From DASZQL01 sp964391865 (GTDB taxonomy: Bacteria > Planctomycetota > Phycisphaerae > Phycisphaerales > UBA1924), in assembly GCA_964391865.1 (NCBI GenBank), contig CAYMNQ010000004.1, forward strand, positions 124,001 to 188,000: a stretch of 64,000 nt of DNA. The letters run 5' to 3'. Under the pieces are notes generated by a model. It saw only the letters and a program-made list of their open reading frames with translations. It did not search any database and was not told the DNA's origin. The translations under genes were made by a program, and so were the position numbers. Positions 25,149 to 33,652 of this stretch are shown here, one piece after another. Numbering within the stretch: the first letter of the stretch is position 1; the number at the start of each line of letters is the position of its first letter.

Positions 25149-26774
25149 TCAAGCCGCGACGGTCTGGAATGTCGCGTCGGTGGATGATCTATTCAGTGTT
25201 TGTACGTAATTCGCGATCACGCGTTGCACGATCACGGCATCTTGTGCCGCACGAACCGCTGAGAGTTCGGCAATCATTTGGGTAATAAACCCCGGATCGA
25301 TTTCATCGCGATCGTCGCCCGACCACGCCATCACGCCGTCGGCTTCGGTGGGCGACAGTTCCTCCGCCGGGTACGCGAGTTCCTCGTGCAGCTTCTCGCC
25401 CGGCCGCGCGCCGGTCACGGAGATGCGGATCGCAGGCCCCGGCGCGGCTTCACTCCGGCCCAGCGACACTGGGAACCGCGGCGAGAGCCCCATCGAGCGC
25501 ACGAACCGGTCCGCGAGATCGAGAATCTTGATCGGCTCGCCCATGTCGAGGACGAAAACCTCGCGATCGCCCGCGCCCCCGGTCCCCCGCGTCGCGTCGC
25601 CGCGCGCCAGCGTGCCGGCGTGGATCACCAGCGTCGCCGCTTCGGGGATCGTCATGAAATAGCGTGTCATGCGCGGGTCGGTGACGGTCACCGGCCCGCC
25701 CTCGGCGATCTGCCGCGCCCAGATCGGCAGCACCGAGCACGCCGACCCCAGCACATTCCCGAAGCGCACCAGCGAGAACTTCGTTCCCGGTCCCGCGCGT
25801 CCGCCACGCGAGCGGTTCAGCGAGCGGATGTACAGCTCCGCGAGGCGCTTCGTCGCACCCATCACGCTCGTCGGATGCACCGCTTTGTCGGTTGAGACCA
25901 TGACGAAGCGCTCAGCGCCGACGGCGAGCGCCGCATCGGCGATCGATTTCGTGCCGAAGAGGTTGTTCGTGATCGCCGCCCCGGGGTGATCCTCCATCAT
26001 CGGCACATGCTTGTGCGCCGCCGCGTGGAACACGACATCCGGTCGCAGCGCGACCAAGCGGCGCAGCGTCGCCTCGGCGTCAACCACGTCGTGAAGCACG
26101 GTTTGCCGTGAAACCTGCGGGAAACGAGCCTTGATCTCGCGGTCGATCTCGAAGAGCGGGTTCTCCGCGCGGTCCATGAGGATCAGCGCCGAAGGTTCGA
26201 GCGCGGCGCACAGGCGCGCGAGTTCGGAGCCGATGCTCCCGCCCGCGCCGGTGATCAGGAGGCGCTTCCCGCTCAGCACCGCGCGGGCCGCGGGCTCGTT
26301 CAGCCGGCGGCTCTGGCGCCCGATGAGCGCCGCGAAATCAATCCCCGCGCCGGGCGCGAGCAAGGCGCGCATCGCGCCGGTCTCATGCCCGCTCGACCCA
26401 CCGGGAGTCGTTCCGCGCAGCACATCATGGATCGTCGGCGAGTTCCGCTCCGCCACGCCGAGCGCCCCGAGCGCGGAACGCACCCGCCCTGCCGCAGCCG
26501 ACATCACCGATGGGATGCTGACGATCGCACTGCGGAACCCGAAGCGCGCGTGCAAGCGCGGCAGGTCATCCACGCTCCCGAGTAGCGGCAGGGGGAGCGC
26601 GCTCGCCGCCGCCGCGTCCGCCGGACTGAGGACGACGGTGCCCAGCACCTCCGCCTCACTCATCGGCACCGGCGCGAGCTGCGCCGCCAAGCCGGCGAGC
26701 GACTCGGGTGTCCCGATCAGCACAACCCGCCGGTCCAGCATCGAGGTCGCGGTTTCGTTTGAAGGATTCGGCAT
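25149..26774 (-). CDS. CapD/FlaA1-like nucleotide-sugar 4,6-dehydratase lacking the membrane domain
   Basis: 541 residues. The extended SDR domain begins near residue 165: LLITGAGGSIGSELARLCA, HAAAHKHVPMMEDHPGAAI, VMVSTDKAVHPTSVMGATKR (TDK with catalytic Lys-type motif), RFGNVLGSACSVLPIWARQI and RYFMTIPEAATLVI. These are the motifs of UDP-GlcNAc C6 dehydratases for capsule/LPS/glycan synthesis. CapD/PglF-type relatives carry four N-terminal membrane helices before a CoA-binding-like domain. Here only a soluble CoA-binding-like domain (RRVVLIGTPESLAGLAAQL, then GSVDDLPRL) remains. AGGAG precedes ATG 26774. No glycosyltransferases are adjacent. Confidence 0.88.
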   Translation of the reverse strand: MPNPSNETATSMLDRRVVLIGTPESLAGLAAQLAPVPMSEAEVLGTVVLSPADAAAASALPLPLLGSVDDLPRLHARFGFRSAIVSIPSVMSAAAGRVRSALGALGVAERNSPTIHDVLRGTTPGGSSGHETGAMRALLAPGAGIDFAALIGRQSRRLNEPAARAVLSGKRLLITGAGGSIGSELARLCAALEPSALILMDRAENPLFEIDREIKARFPQVSRQTVLHDVVDAEATLRRLVALRPDVVFHAAAHKHVPMMEDHPGAAITNNLFGTKSIADAALAVGAERFVMVSTDKAVHPTSVMGATKRLAELYIRSLNRSRGGRAGPGTKFSLVRFGNVLGSACSVLPIWARQIAEGGPVTVTDPRMTRYFMTIPEAATLVIHAGTLARGDATRGTGGAGDREVFVLDMGEPIKILDLADRFVRSMGLSPRFPVSLGRSEAAPGPAIRISVTGARPGEKLHEELAYPAEELSPTEADGVMAWSGDDRDEIDPGFITQMIAELSAVRAAQDAVIVQRVIANYVQTLNRSSTDATFQTVAA

Positions 26775-26829
26775 GGCTTGCCTCTCCTTATCGGTCGCAT
26801 CGCGGGCTCAGTTGCCAGAAACCGCGAAC

Positions 26830-27186
26830 TCAGCCGCTCGCCCCCGGCGAACCGCCCACCCCCGGCGGCTGGCTTTCCGGGTCGATCTCGCGCAGATACG
26901 CCCACGAGTAGATCCCCGTGTCGTGCCCGTCCGAGAACCGGATGCGGATCGCGTAGTTCCCCACCATCTCCGCCGACTCCGCGACCAGCGGCCCCGCGGT
27001 CTGTTTCCGTGAGGGTGGCAGCACCGTCAGCGGGTTCTTCTTCATTTCTTCGCGGAGTTGCTTCGCTTCGGCGGAAGGCGACATCCGCCGGAGGTAGGCG
27101 ATCGAGTAGTACGACGTCGCCCCGTCGGCCCATTCGACCGTCAGGCCCTTGTCTTTCTTGAGGTCGAGCTTGGAGGGGGAATCCAT
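26830..27186 (-). CDS. DUF971-domain protein
   Basis: 118 residues. LTVEWADGATSYYSIAYLRR and GNYAIRIRFSDGHDTGIYSW are the two halves of the DUF971 (gamma-butyrobetaine hydroxylase N-terminal-like) fold, ending YLREIDPESQ. The zinc-binding Cys often seen in this domain are absent here. Stand-alone versions are widespread and associated with Fe-S or iron-related contexts, without a proven reaction. ATG 27186 starts at the conserved region; any upstream start would read through the heptad array. Confidence 0.85.
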   Translation of the reverse strand: MDSPSKLDLKKDKGLTVEWADGATSYYSIAYLRRMSPSAEAKQLREEMKKNPLTVLPPSRKQTAGPLVAESAEMVGNYAIRIRFSDGHDTGIYSWAYLREIDPESQPPGVGGSPGASG

Positions 27187-27190
27187 GGGA

Positions 27191-27330
27191 GTCGTGAGTC
27201 TTGAGTGGTGAGTCTTGAGCCGGAATGGTCTCGCGCCCTGCGTCTTGTGCCAAACCCGAGACCCCAGACCCGAGACCCGAGGGTTCTGCCGTCTGCTTTC
27301 CGCATTCCGACTTCCGTCCTTCCGCCGTCT
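27191..27330. repeat. Cluster of heptanucleotide arrays upstream of the hydrolase pair
   Basis: Three arrays follow each other. 27191-27218 is GTCGTGA, GTCTTGA, GTGGTGA, GTCTTGA. 27253-27280 is AACCCGA, GACCCCA, GACCCGA, GACCCGA. About 27298-27325 is a TCCGCAT, TCCGACT, TCCGTCC series. Unit sequence differs between arrays but period 7 is kept. The region separates divergent genes (DUF971 and the first hydrolase) and so should hold their promoters. Confidence 0.75.
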
Positions 27331-27390
27331 CAACCCCTCCTCCCTCCGGCGGTAACAAGCCTATCCTGTCTTTCCCCGTCGGCGTTGCCG

Positions 27391-28524
27391 ATGGAAGAAA
27401 GGATGATTCTCGCCGGAGGTGCCGTGCTCGACCGACTTCGTTCCGCTGCCGTTCGCTCCGCCCTCGCGCTGGGCGTGAGCGCGTTCATCATCGCCGGTTC
27501 GTTGGCGATCGCGCAGCCCGCCGGCACGCCGACCAGCAACCCAGCCCCATCCACGCCTGCGCCAGCACCGGCACCGGCGAGCGAAACCCCCGCGCCGGCC
27601 GAACCCCCGGCGCCCTCGCCGCGCGTGCCGCCGAAGCTCGAGGGCATCACGCCGCTGGCGCATGTTGAGGTTTCGGGCAAGGGCCCGGTCCCGATGGTGC
27701 TGATCCCGCACTGGACGATGGATTGGACCACGTGGCAGGGGTTCATGCAGCGGAACCAGGACCGCTACACGATGTACGCGGTCACGCTGCCTGGCTTCGG
27801 CGGGAGCGATGCGCCGCCGCTGCCGATGGACGCGCTGCCGAGCGACGGGCTGTGGCTTGATAACGCCGCCGCCGCAGTCGTCGATCTGATCAAGAGCAAG
27901 AACATCGACAAACCGGTGGTGGTGGGGCACTCGCTGGGTGGGAACGTCGCGCTGCGCATCGCGATGCTCGCGCCGGAATCGATCCGCTCGGTGGTGTCGA
28001 TCGAAGGCTCGCCTGCGCTGCCGATGGCGATGCCGGGTCAACCGCCGGTCGAGAAATCTATCCGAGCCCGGCTGGTCGATGAGCGCCTGCGTGCGCAGCA
28101 GGAAGCGATCACCGACGAAGCGTGGCTGCCGCTGGTGCGCAAACGGGCGATGGAATGGACGCGCGATCAGACTCTGGGCCGGCGGATCGCCGACGCCGCG
28201 GGCCGCGTGCCCAAGACTGTCGCGTCGAACTACATATGCGAACTGATGGCGTCGGACCTGAGCGCTGATCTCGCGGGGATGCGGGTGCCCGCGCTGCTGA
28301 TCGCCGCCATCCCCGAGACGTCCCCCGCGCCCGGACTCTCGCTCGAATCCATCCGGCAGAACTGGCGCAACGTGCTAACCAGCGCCGTCAACTGCCAGCT
28401 TGTCTTCTTCGAGGGCGGCAAGCACCTCTTGATGATCGACGAGCCGGACGCCACCGACCGGGCCCTCGCCCAGTTCGTCTCGGGACAGCCGGTGCAGGGA
28501 AAGCCCGCCGCCGCGGGGCGGTGA
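27391..28524 (+). CDS. Secreted alpha/beta-fold hydrolase (active copy)
   Basis: 377 residues from ATG 27391; ATG 27403 and GTG 27424 (preceded by GGAGGT) are alternatives. A signal segment (SALALGVSAFIIAGSLAIAQ) is followed by a Pro/Ala linker (APSTPAPAPAPASETPAP). The hydrolase domain has the oxyanion region (HWTMDWTTWQGFM), nucleophile elbow VVGHSLGG with Ser181, and catalytic His345 in GGKHLLMIDEP. The order strand, elbow, His is that of lipase/esterase/dehalogenase enzymes. Substrate unknown. The gene directly downstream is a paralogue that has lost Ser and His, implying paired function. Confidence 0.88.
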   Translation: MEERMILAGGAVLDRLRSAAVRSALALGVSAFIIAGSLAIAQPAGTPTSNPAPSTPAPAPAPASETPAPAEPPAPSPRVPPKLEGITPLAHVEVSGKGPVPMVLIPHWTMDWTTWQGFMQRNQDRYTMYAVTLPGFGGSDAPPLPMDALPSDGLWLDNAAAAVVDLIKSKNIDKPVVVGHSLGGNVALRIAMLAPESIRSVVSIEGSPALPMAMPGQPPVEKSIRARLVDERLRAQQEAITDEAWLPLVRKRAMEWTRDQTLGRRIADAAGRVPKTVASNYICELMASDLSADLAGMRVPALLIAAIPETSPAPGLSLESIRQNWRNVLTSAVNCQLVFFEGGKHLLMIDEPDATDRALAQFVSGQPVQGKPAAAGR

Positions 28525-28594
28525 GGAACGAACACACAACTCAACCGCTCGCTCGTGTCACGCGGCGGGATTCATGATTGACCGGAGATTCAGC

Positions 28595-29653
28595 ATGTCG
28601 AGCATGATGCGGCGCGCGGGCGCGATGATGATGGTGTCGGCGGTCGGCCTGTGCCTCTCGGTCACGAACGCGCAGGTTGCCACGCCGCCCGCGCAGCCGA
28701 GCGCGCCCGCCGCGCCGGGGCGCGTGCCCACCCCGCCGCCGGTTGATCCCGCGAACGCGAAGAACCTCCAGCCCACGCCGCAGGCCGACACACCCAACAC
28801 CGCGCCCTTCGGGCACATCGAGACCCGCGGCAGCGGCGCGACCACCCTGGTGCTCATCCCAGGGCTGGCCTGTGACTGGACGGCGTGGGACGATTTCATG
28901 ACCCGCAACGCTGAGAGATATACGATGCTCGCCGTCACACTGCCCGGCTTCGGCGGCTCGCCCGCGCCGGCGGTGAAACCCGGCTCGAGCTTCGCCGACC
29001 TCGCGTGGCTCGACAACGCCGAGTGGGCCTTGTTGCAGTTGCTCGACGCGAAGAAGATCGAAAAAGCGGTGCTGATCGGGCAAGGGCTGGGCGGGCAGAT
29101 CGCGCTCCGCTTCGCGGCGCATCACGCCGATCGCGTCTCGGGCGTGATGAGCCTGCACGGGCACCCGGTGTACCCGTTCCGCGGCGCTGTCATGCCCACG
29201 AACACGAAGGAGCAACGGGCCGCGTTCATCACGGCGCAGGGCGCCCCGCGCTTCGAGGCGATGAACGACGAGTTTTTCAACCAGATGGTCGAGCAGTACA
29301 GCAACGGGCTGGTCACCGACTCGGGCAAGGCGCAGAAGCTGCTGCCGATGCTGAAGAAGGTCGATCGGCGCGTGTGGACGCGGTACTACTTCGAGTACCT
29401 CGCGGAGGACGTGTCGGGCGATATGTCGCGCATCACCGCCCCGATCGTGATGGTCGCGGGCATGGAGCCTTCGCCCAACGAAGAACTGGCCGCCGAGCAG
29501 CGCCGCAACTGGGAAGGCCTGATGGCCGGCGCGCCGAAGACCCGCTGGGTGTTCCTCGACGAAACCCGCGACCTGATCCAGGCGGAGCGTCCGGCGGACG
29601 TCGACCGCGAAGTTGCGGCCCTCGTTGAGCAGATCAAGGGCTCGGGGAACTGA
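28595..29653 (+). CDS. Secreted alpha/beta-fold hydrolase paralogue lacking catalytic Ser and His (pseudoenzyme)
   Basis: 352 residues from ATG 28595 (GGAG 7 bases upstream); ATG 28574 is an alternative. Layout matches the upstream gene: signal segment (AGAMMMVSAVGLCLSVTNAQ), Pro/Ala linker, then LACDWTAWDDFMTRNAERYT and LAVTLPGFGGSPAP, nearly superimposable on the partner. The elbow reads LIGQGLGG: Gly164 replaces the nucleophile Ser. The His loop reads ETRDLIQAERP, with no His. The fold residues are otherwise well kept, arguing for a conserved non-catalytic role (binding, scaffolding or regulation of the active partner) rather than decay. Confidence 0.85.
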   Translation: MSSMMRRAGAMMMVSAVGLCLSVTNAQVATPPAQPSAPAAPGRVPTPPPVDPANAKNLQPTPQADTPNTAPFGHIETRGSGATTLVLIPGLACDWTAWDDFMTRNAERYTMLAVTLPGFGGSPAPAVKPGSSFADLAWLDNAEWALLQLLDAKKIEKAVLIGQGLGGQIALRFAAHHADRVSGVMSLHGHPVYPFRGAVMPTNTKEQRAAFITAQGAPRFEAMNDEFFNQMVEQYSNGLVTDSGKAQKLLPMLKKVDRRVWTRYYFEYLAEDVSGDMSRITAPIVMVAGMEPSPNEELAAEQRRNWEGLMAGAPKTRWVFLDETRDLIQAERPADVDREVAALVEQIKGSGN

Positions 29654-29766
29654 ACGATCGGATCGGCGTGGTCCTCGCTCGTCCACGGCACCCGCGCACG
29701 GCAAAGAGCGGGGCGTGCTCAGAGCCGCATGCCCCGGCACCCGAATGTGATCGATCAAGCACATCA

Positions 29767-29801
29767 GAGAAAACGCGGCCCGCTGATGTGCCGGGCCGCG
29801 T
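29767..29801 (-). terminator. Rho-independent terminator of the sigma/anti-sigma operon
   Basis: ACGCGGCCCG (29773-29782) and CGGGCCGCGT (29792-29801) form a perfect 10-bp stem with a 9-base loop; AGAAAA at 29767-29772 provides the U-tract on the minus strand. A second, overlapping pairing, CACATCAG with CTGATGTG, could compete with it. Confidence 0.8.
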
Positions 29802-29845
29802 GTCATTCAACCGTAAGGTGCTCGACGATCCGAGAAAGCCAGGAA

Positions 29846-30661
29846 TCAGACGCCCTTCGCCACGAGGAGCGGCTGCGACTGGCCCGAAGAGCCGATCGCG
29901 GTCCGGATGGCGAGCCGCTCGAAATCGCCGGGCTGGAGATTCTCGATCTGGAGCGTGGCGATGCCGGCTTTGGCGGCGAACTGCTGGAGCGAGCGATCGT
30001 CGGCGCCGCCGCTGCCGCGGATGACGAGGGTGTACTCCTGCACGTCGGCGGGGAGCTTGTCGCAGAAGAGATATGCCTTCTTCTTCTCCGGGTCGAAGTA
30101 GAGCTGGGCGGCGGGGGACTTATCGCCCGCATCCTGCGCCACCGGGGCGGCGGACGACTGGGCCGGGGAGAACGCCACCACCTTGAACCGGGCCATGCCG
30201 CTGGTGAAGTTGGCGCCGTAGGTCTGGCTGAGGATGCCGATGCCCTGCGCGTTGCTGGCTTCGAGGCTCATGCTCGCGTTGAGACGGTTGAGCCAGCCGA
30301 CGTAGCCGGCGAGAACAAGCGTGGCGGCGGCGAAGCCGATGCAGGCGGCCCGCCACAGCGGGCCGGTGTTCCAGCGGGTGATCCTGGCCGATCCGGGGCC
30401 GATTCGCGCGATCGGTTCGAGCTGAACAACGCCGATCGCTTCGCGCACGGCGTTCAGCACGCGGGTCTTCAGGCCAGCGGGGGTCTCAACCACGGGCAGA
30501 AGCGAATCGAGGTCCGAGTAGCGGAGCTGTTCGCGGCGGATATCAGCCTGGACGGCGGGGTCAGCCCCGCGGAAGGCGCGCTCGAACTCGGAGCGCTCCT
30601 CGTCGTCGAGCAGGCCGAGCACGTCCAGTGCCGCGAGTTCGTAAAGATCCTTGGTCGTCAT
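29846..30661 (-). CDS. Anti-sigma factor (RskA-like, single-pass)
   Basis: 271 residues. The N-terminus (DLYELAALDVLGLLDDEERS, FERAFRGADPAVQADI) is the helical sigma-binding domain typical of RskA/anti-sigma-K proteins. One membrane helix (WRAACIGFAAATLVLAGYVGW) lies near residues 104-124. The outer domain (KVVAFSPAQSSAAPVA, AQLYFDPEKKKAYLFCDKLP, YTLVIRGSGGADD) resembles the RskA C-terminal beta domain. ATG overlaps the sigma stop by 4 bases (ATGA, 30658-30661), so production is coupled. It should hold the ECF factor at the membrane until regulated proteolysis. Confidence 0.88.
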   Translation of the reverse strand: MTTKDLYELAALDVLGLLDDEERSEFERAFRGADPAVQADIRREQLRYSDLDSLLPVVETPAGLKTRVLNAVREAIGVVQLEPIARIGPGSARITRWNTGPLWRAACIGFAAATLVLAGYVGWLNRLNASMSLEASNAQGIGILSQTYGANFTSGMARFKVVAFSPAQSSAAPVAQDAGDKSPAAQLYFDPEKKKAYLFCDKLPADVQEYTLVIRGSGGADDRSLQQFAAKAGIATLQIENLQPGDFERLAIRTAIGSSGQSQPLLVAKGV

Positions 30662-31227
30662 GCCGTCAACTCCTCCCCGCTACCGCGCTCCCGAAGACGC
30701 ACAAGAGCCCGACTAAGGGCGGACTTTATCGTCCCAAGAGGTATACCGAGTTCACTTCCGATCTGTTTCAATGTTTGGCCGTTTAGATAGGCCCGTTTCA
30801 CAACTGTTTTTTGCAGCTCAGGCAATTTTTCAATTCGCTCCATCACCAACGCAAATCGTTCGCTGTTCTCGATCTCGGACCCCATCGGCACGTTATCGGC
30901 CGGTGGCGACCACCCTTCTTCCAGGGTCGAGGGTTTTACCCGGGCCCGGGACCGACGCAGTCGGTCAACGATGTGCCGACGGGAAATCAACATGACCCAC
31001 GTCACCAGTGACGCGCGCTTGGGGTCGTACCGTCCGGCGGTACGCCACAAGCGGATGAAAACTTCCTGAACCACTTCCTCCGCATCGGAACGGCTCGGCA
31101 TGGCTTGATAGGCCATCCGGTACACGAGCGAGCCGAACCGGTCATACAGCCGAGTGACAGCTGCTTCATCATCCGCAGCGACGAGTTGCATCAATTCGAG
31201 ATCAGTCTCTGATTCGGGCGAGGCCAT
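30658..31227 (-). CDS. ECF RNA polymerase sigma factor (SigK-like)
   Basis: 189 residues. Region 2: EAAVTRLYDRFGSLVYRMAY, DAEEVVQEVFIRLWRTAGRY, SLVTWVMLISRRHIVDRLRR. Region 4: LPELQKTVVKRAYLNGQTLK, IGSELGIPLGTIKSALSRAL. This organisation with an RskA-type anti-sigma fits the ECF19/SigK-like group that responds to envelope or redox stress. ATG 31227 has AAGGA 8 bases upstream. It heads a two-gene operon with its anti-sigma and a terminator at 29767. Confidence 0.92.
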   Translation of the reverse strand: MASPESETDLELMQLVAADDEAAVTRLYDRFGSLVYRMAYQAMPSRSDAEEVVQEVFIRLWRTAGRYDPKRASLVTWVMLISRRHIVDRLRRSRARVKPSTLEEGWSPPADNVPMGSEIENSERFALVMERIEKLPELQKTVVKRAYLNGQTLKQIGSELGIPLGTIKSALSRALVRLRERGSGEELTA

Positions 31228-31428
31228 GGCCCGATCCTTTCGTCCCGCACACGTTCCGGTCAAGCTATACGCTGGAGAATTCTTCCTGTTGCTGGCTGGT
31301 GGAAAAGTTTAACCGGCCGACATTTGTATGGATTATGTACGGAATCATTATAGAAGTCAAGTGGAAATCCGATGAAAAAGTACTGGCCTTGACGGGTTAG
31401 TGTTTCTATATTGAATTTGTCGTTGGGA

Positions 31429-32319
31429 ATGGTTCAAAGCTGGACCAACCCGGAGACAGCGGAAAGGAAGGCCGCCAAAGTGGGGTTGCCGACCGTGAAG
31501 AGCCATGCTCGTCATCCTCGCGTGGGGTTTACCCTGATCGATCTATTGGTATCGATCGCGGTGATGGGTGTGTTGGTCTCGCTGCTGCTTCCCTCACTGA
31601 AATCCGCGCGAGAGTCGGCTCGGCGCGTGAGCTGCGCGTCGAACATCCGGCAGGTGGGTTACGCGCTGCAGATGTATGCATCGGACAATAAGGGACATCT
31701 GCCGTCGTCGGTTTTCTACTTGTCGCAGTCGCTCGCTGAGTTGGCCGCCGTGCAGGAGACAATGGTGCTTCGCGTTGATGGTGCGCAGCGCTCGTTCGAT
31801 CGTGCCAGCGGGCTGAACCGCGTCATGTGGGACGGGCTGGGCCTGCTCATCAAGCTCGATTATCTCTCGCACCCCGGCTCGTTCTACTGCCCCAGCCATC
31901 ACGGCGAGCACTCCTTTGATACGTACCGTGGTGCCTACGCCAGCATGGTTGGCGAGGTGTTCGGCAATTATCAATACCGCCCGGTCGTTGGGCAACGCTC
32001 CTCCCTGTCGCAGATACCGCCTAGTTCCTCGCTGATCGTTGACGGGCTCCGAACCAAGAGCGACTTCAACCACGTCATCGGCGCGAATATTTTCCGCGCC
32101 GATCTCAGCATGACGTGGTTCAGCGATACCGAGGGTCAGGTATACGGCTCGCTCGCGCAGTCGTCGGCTGATCTGGCCGGCGCCAGCGCCGGCGTTGCGT
32201 TCGCGTGGGATCAGATCGATCGCTCGACGCCCGGAGCCGGCTCGGGCGGCATATCGACCCCGCCGCCGATCTTCGCGGGTCCGGGCGCGTTGCGCGTTGG
32301 TCGGCTCCCGAGCCGCTGA
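31429..32319 (+). CDS. Prepilin-type pseudopilin-like protein
   Basis: 296 residues from ATG 31429; TTG 31411 is an alternative. A long leader of about 30 residues precedes RVGFTLIDLLVSIAVMGVLV, the prepilin-peptidase (type IV/II secretion) cleavage and helix motif. The usual Glu5 is Asp (GFTLID). The body shows ARRVSCASNIRQVGYALQMY and SLIVDGLR..., as in the abundant planctomycete pilin-like proteins with a DUF1559-related C-terminus. They form thin fibres or surface pseudopili. The gene has an AT-rich upstream region (31300-31428) shared with the divergent sigma operon. Confidence 0.85.
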   Translation: MVQSWTNPETAERKAAKVGLPTVKSHARHPRVGFTLIDLLVSIAVMGVLVSLLLPSLKSARESARRVSCASNIRQVGYALQMYASDNKGHLPSSVFYLSQSLAELAAVQETMVLRVDGAQRSFDRASGLNRVMWDGLGLLIKLDYLSHPGSFYCPSHHGEHSFDTYRGAYASMVGEVFGNYQYRPVVGQRSSLSQIPPSSSLIVDGLRTKSDFNHVIGANIFRADLSMTWFSDTEGQVYGSLAQSSADLAGASAGVAFAWDQIDRSTPGAGSGGISTPPPIFAGPGALRVGRLPSR

Positions 32320-32428
32320 CTCTCTCGCTTTCATGAACTCTTGCCGATGGAAAGCGTCACTCTCCTTCGGGTATGGTGCGCGCTGCTCTGGTGCGCGGGC
32401 CGTGTCTGGAGCGAGGAGCCTGGCCGGT

Positions 32429-33580
32429 ATGAGGGTTCGTCGAGCGTGGTGCCGCTGTGAACTCATCGCGCCCGTGATCGGGCTGTTGGTCAGCACGTCC
32501 GCGGTGGCCCAACTCTCGCCCGAGCGTGCGTACTACGGTGTGAACCGCGCCGCGCCAATGATGCTGAAACTTCCCGACGCGACGAGCGACACCGCCGCCG
32601 CGCCGATCGAGCCAGTGATCGAGTTGTACGAGCCGCGGAATCCCAAGCCCATCGCCAGCGCGCCGGCGGCGGCGGGACGCGTCGATCTCGCGGCGCTCTT
32701 CCCCATCCTGTGGACCGGCGACGCGCCGAGGGTGTTATACGCGCAGCTCCGCGCGGGGGATGAACTGATCGGCCCGCCGGTGGTGTTGCAGCCCATGCTC
32801 TCGCCGCGGCGGTCGCAGAATCAACTGATGGCGGCGGTGTGGTCGGTGTTCGAGAGGGGCAACGCGGGCGACTTCGGAGCGCTCTTCCGGCTGTCGGAGC
32901 GCGAGCGTACGCGGATGCGCCGCGCGGTCGAGCTTGAAAGCGGTCCGACGCCGTTGAGCGCCCCGGTGCGCGTCTTCACCGGTGTGCGCGCGTGGGTCGA
33001 TCGGCATGTCGTGCTCGACACCAGCGCGGGTGTGATCGAGTTCGCGCTGCGCCCAGACGCGGCGCCGAACACCTGCTGGCACTTCCTTTCGCTGGTCGAC
33101 GGCGGGTTCTACACCGACATCGCGTTCCACCGCGTGCTCTCGTCGAGCGCCGGCGCCGGCGGTAAGCCGCTGCTGGCGCAGGCGGGCGACCCGCTGGGCA
33201 CGGGCGTGGGCGGGCCGGGGTTCATGATCGACTTCGAAGCGTCAACCCTCGCGCACGACTTCGGCGTGGTGTCGCTGGCGCGCCAGCCGGATGATCCGAA
33301 TACGGGCGGCTCGCAGTTCATCATCAGCCTGTCGCGCGACGCCGGCCCGCTGCTCGACGGGCAGTACACATCGTTCGCGCAGGTGGTGACGGGGATCGAG
33401 GCGCTGCAGACGATCGCGGCGTCGCCCGTCGGGCCGCTCGACGTGAAGGATCCGACCTCGGCGCGGGAGAAGCCGCTGCAGCCGATCGTGATCAAGTCGG
33501 CGAAGAGCATCGCCGCCCCGCCGTTTGGTACCGGCCCGAAGCCGATCACGCCGGCGGACGCGAAGCCGGTGGAGCGGTAG
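32429..33580 (+). CDS. Secreted cyclophilin-type peptidyl-prolyl isomerase
   Basis: 383 residues. ATG 32429 (AGGAG 10 bases upstream) begins a signal peptide (LIAPVIGLLVSTSAVAQ); ATG 32333 would add 32 residues with no signal logic. An N-terminal region of about 180 residues is unassigned. The cyclophilin domain follows: VVLDTSAGVIEFALRPDAAP, FHRVLSSSAGA (catalytic Arg in FHRV, around residue 234), GGPGFMIDFE, VSLARQPDDPNTGGSQFIIS and LDGQYTSFAQVVTGIEAL. Periplasmic or extracellular protein folding is inferred. The tail (FGTGPKPITPADAKPVER) is low complexity. Confidence 0.9.
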   Translation: MRVRRAWCRCELIAPVIGLLVSTSAVAQLSPERAYYGVNRAAPMMLKLPDATSDTAAAPIEPVIELYEPRNPKPIASAPAAAGRVDLAALFPILWTGDAPRVLYAQLRAGDELIGPPVVLQPMLSPRRSQNQLMAAVWSVFERGNAGDFGALFRLSERERTRMRRAVELESGPTPLSAPVRVFTGVRAWVDRHVVLDTSAGVIEFALRPDAAPNTCWHFLSLVDGGFYTDIAFHRVLSSSAGAGGKPLLAQAGDPLGTGVGGPGFMIDFEASTLAHDFGVVSLARQPDDPNTGGSQFIISLSRDAGPLLDGQYTSFAQVVTGIEALQTIAASPVGPLDVKDPTSAREKPLQPIVIKSAKSIAAPPFGTGPKPITPADAKPVER

Positions 33581-33590
33581 TGCGGGAAAA

Positions 33591-33614
33591 GTCGGAAGGG
33601 CGGAAGGGCGAAAG
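33591..33614. repeat. Octanucleotide array after the cyclophilin gene
   Basis: Three 8-base units: GTCGGAAG, GGCGGAAG, GGCGAAAG, starting 10 bases past the cyclophilin stop. Purine-rich; no stem potential. Confidence 0.6.
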
Positions 33615-33652
33615 TTGGAGAAGAGCCTTTCCGTTGATGAAGGCGGGTTCGC

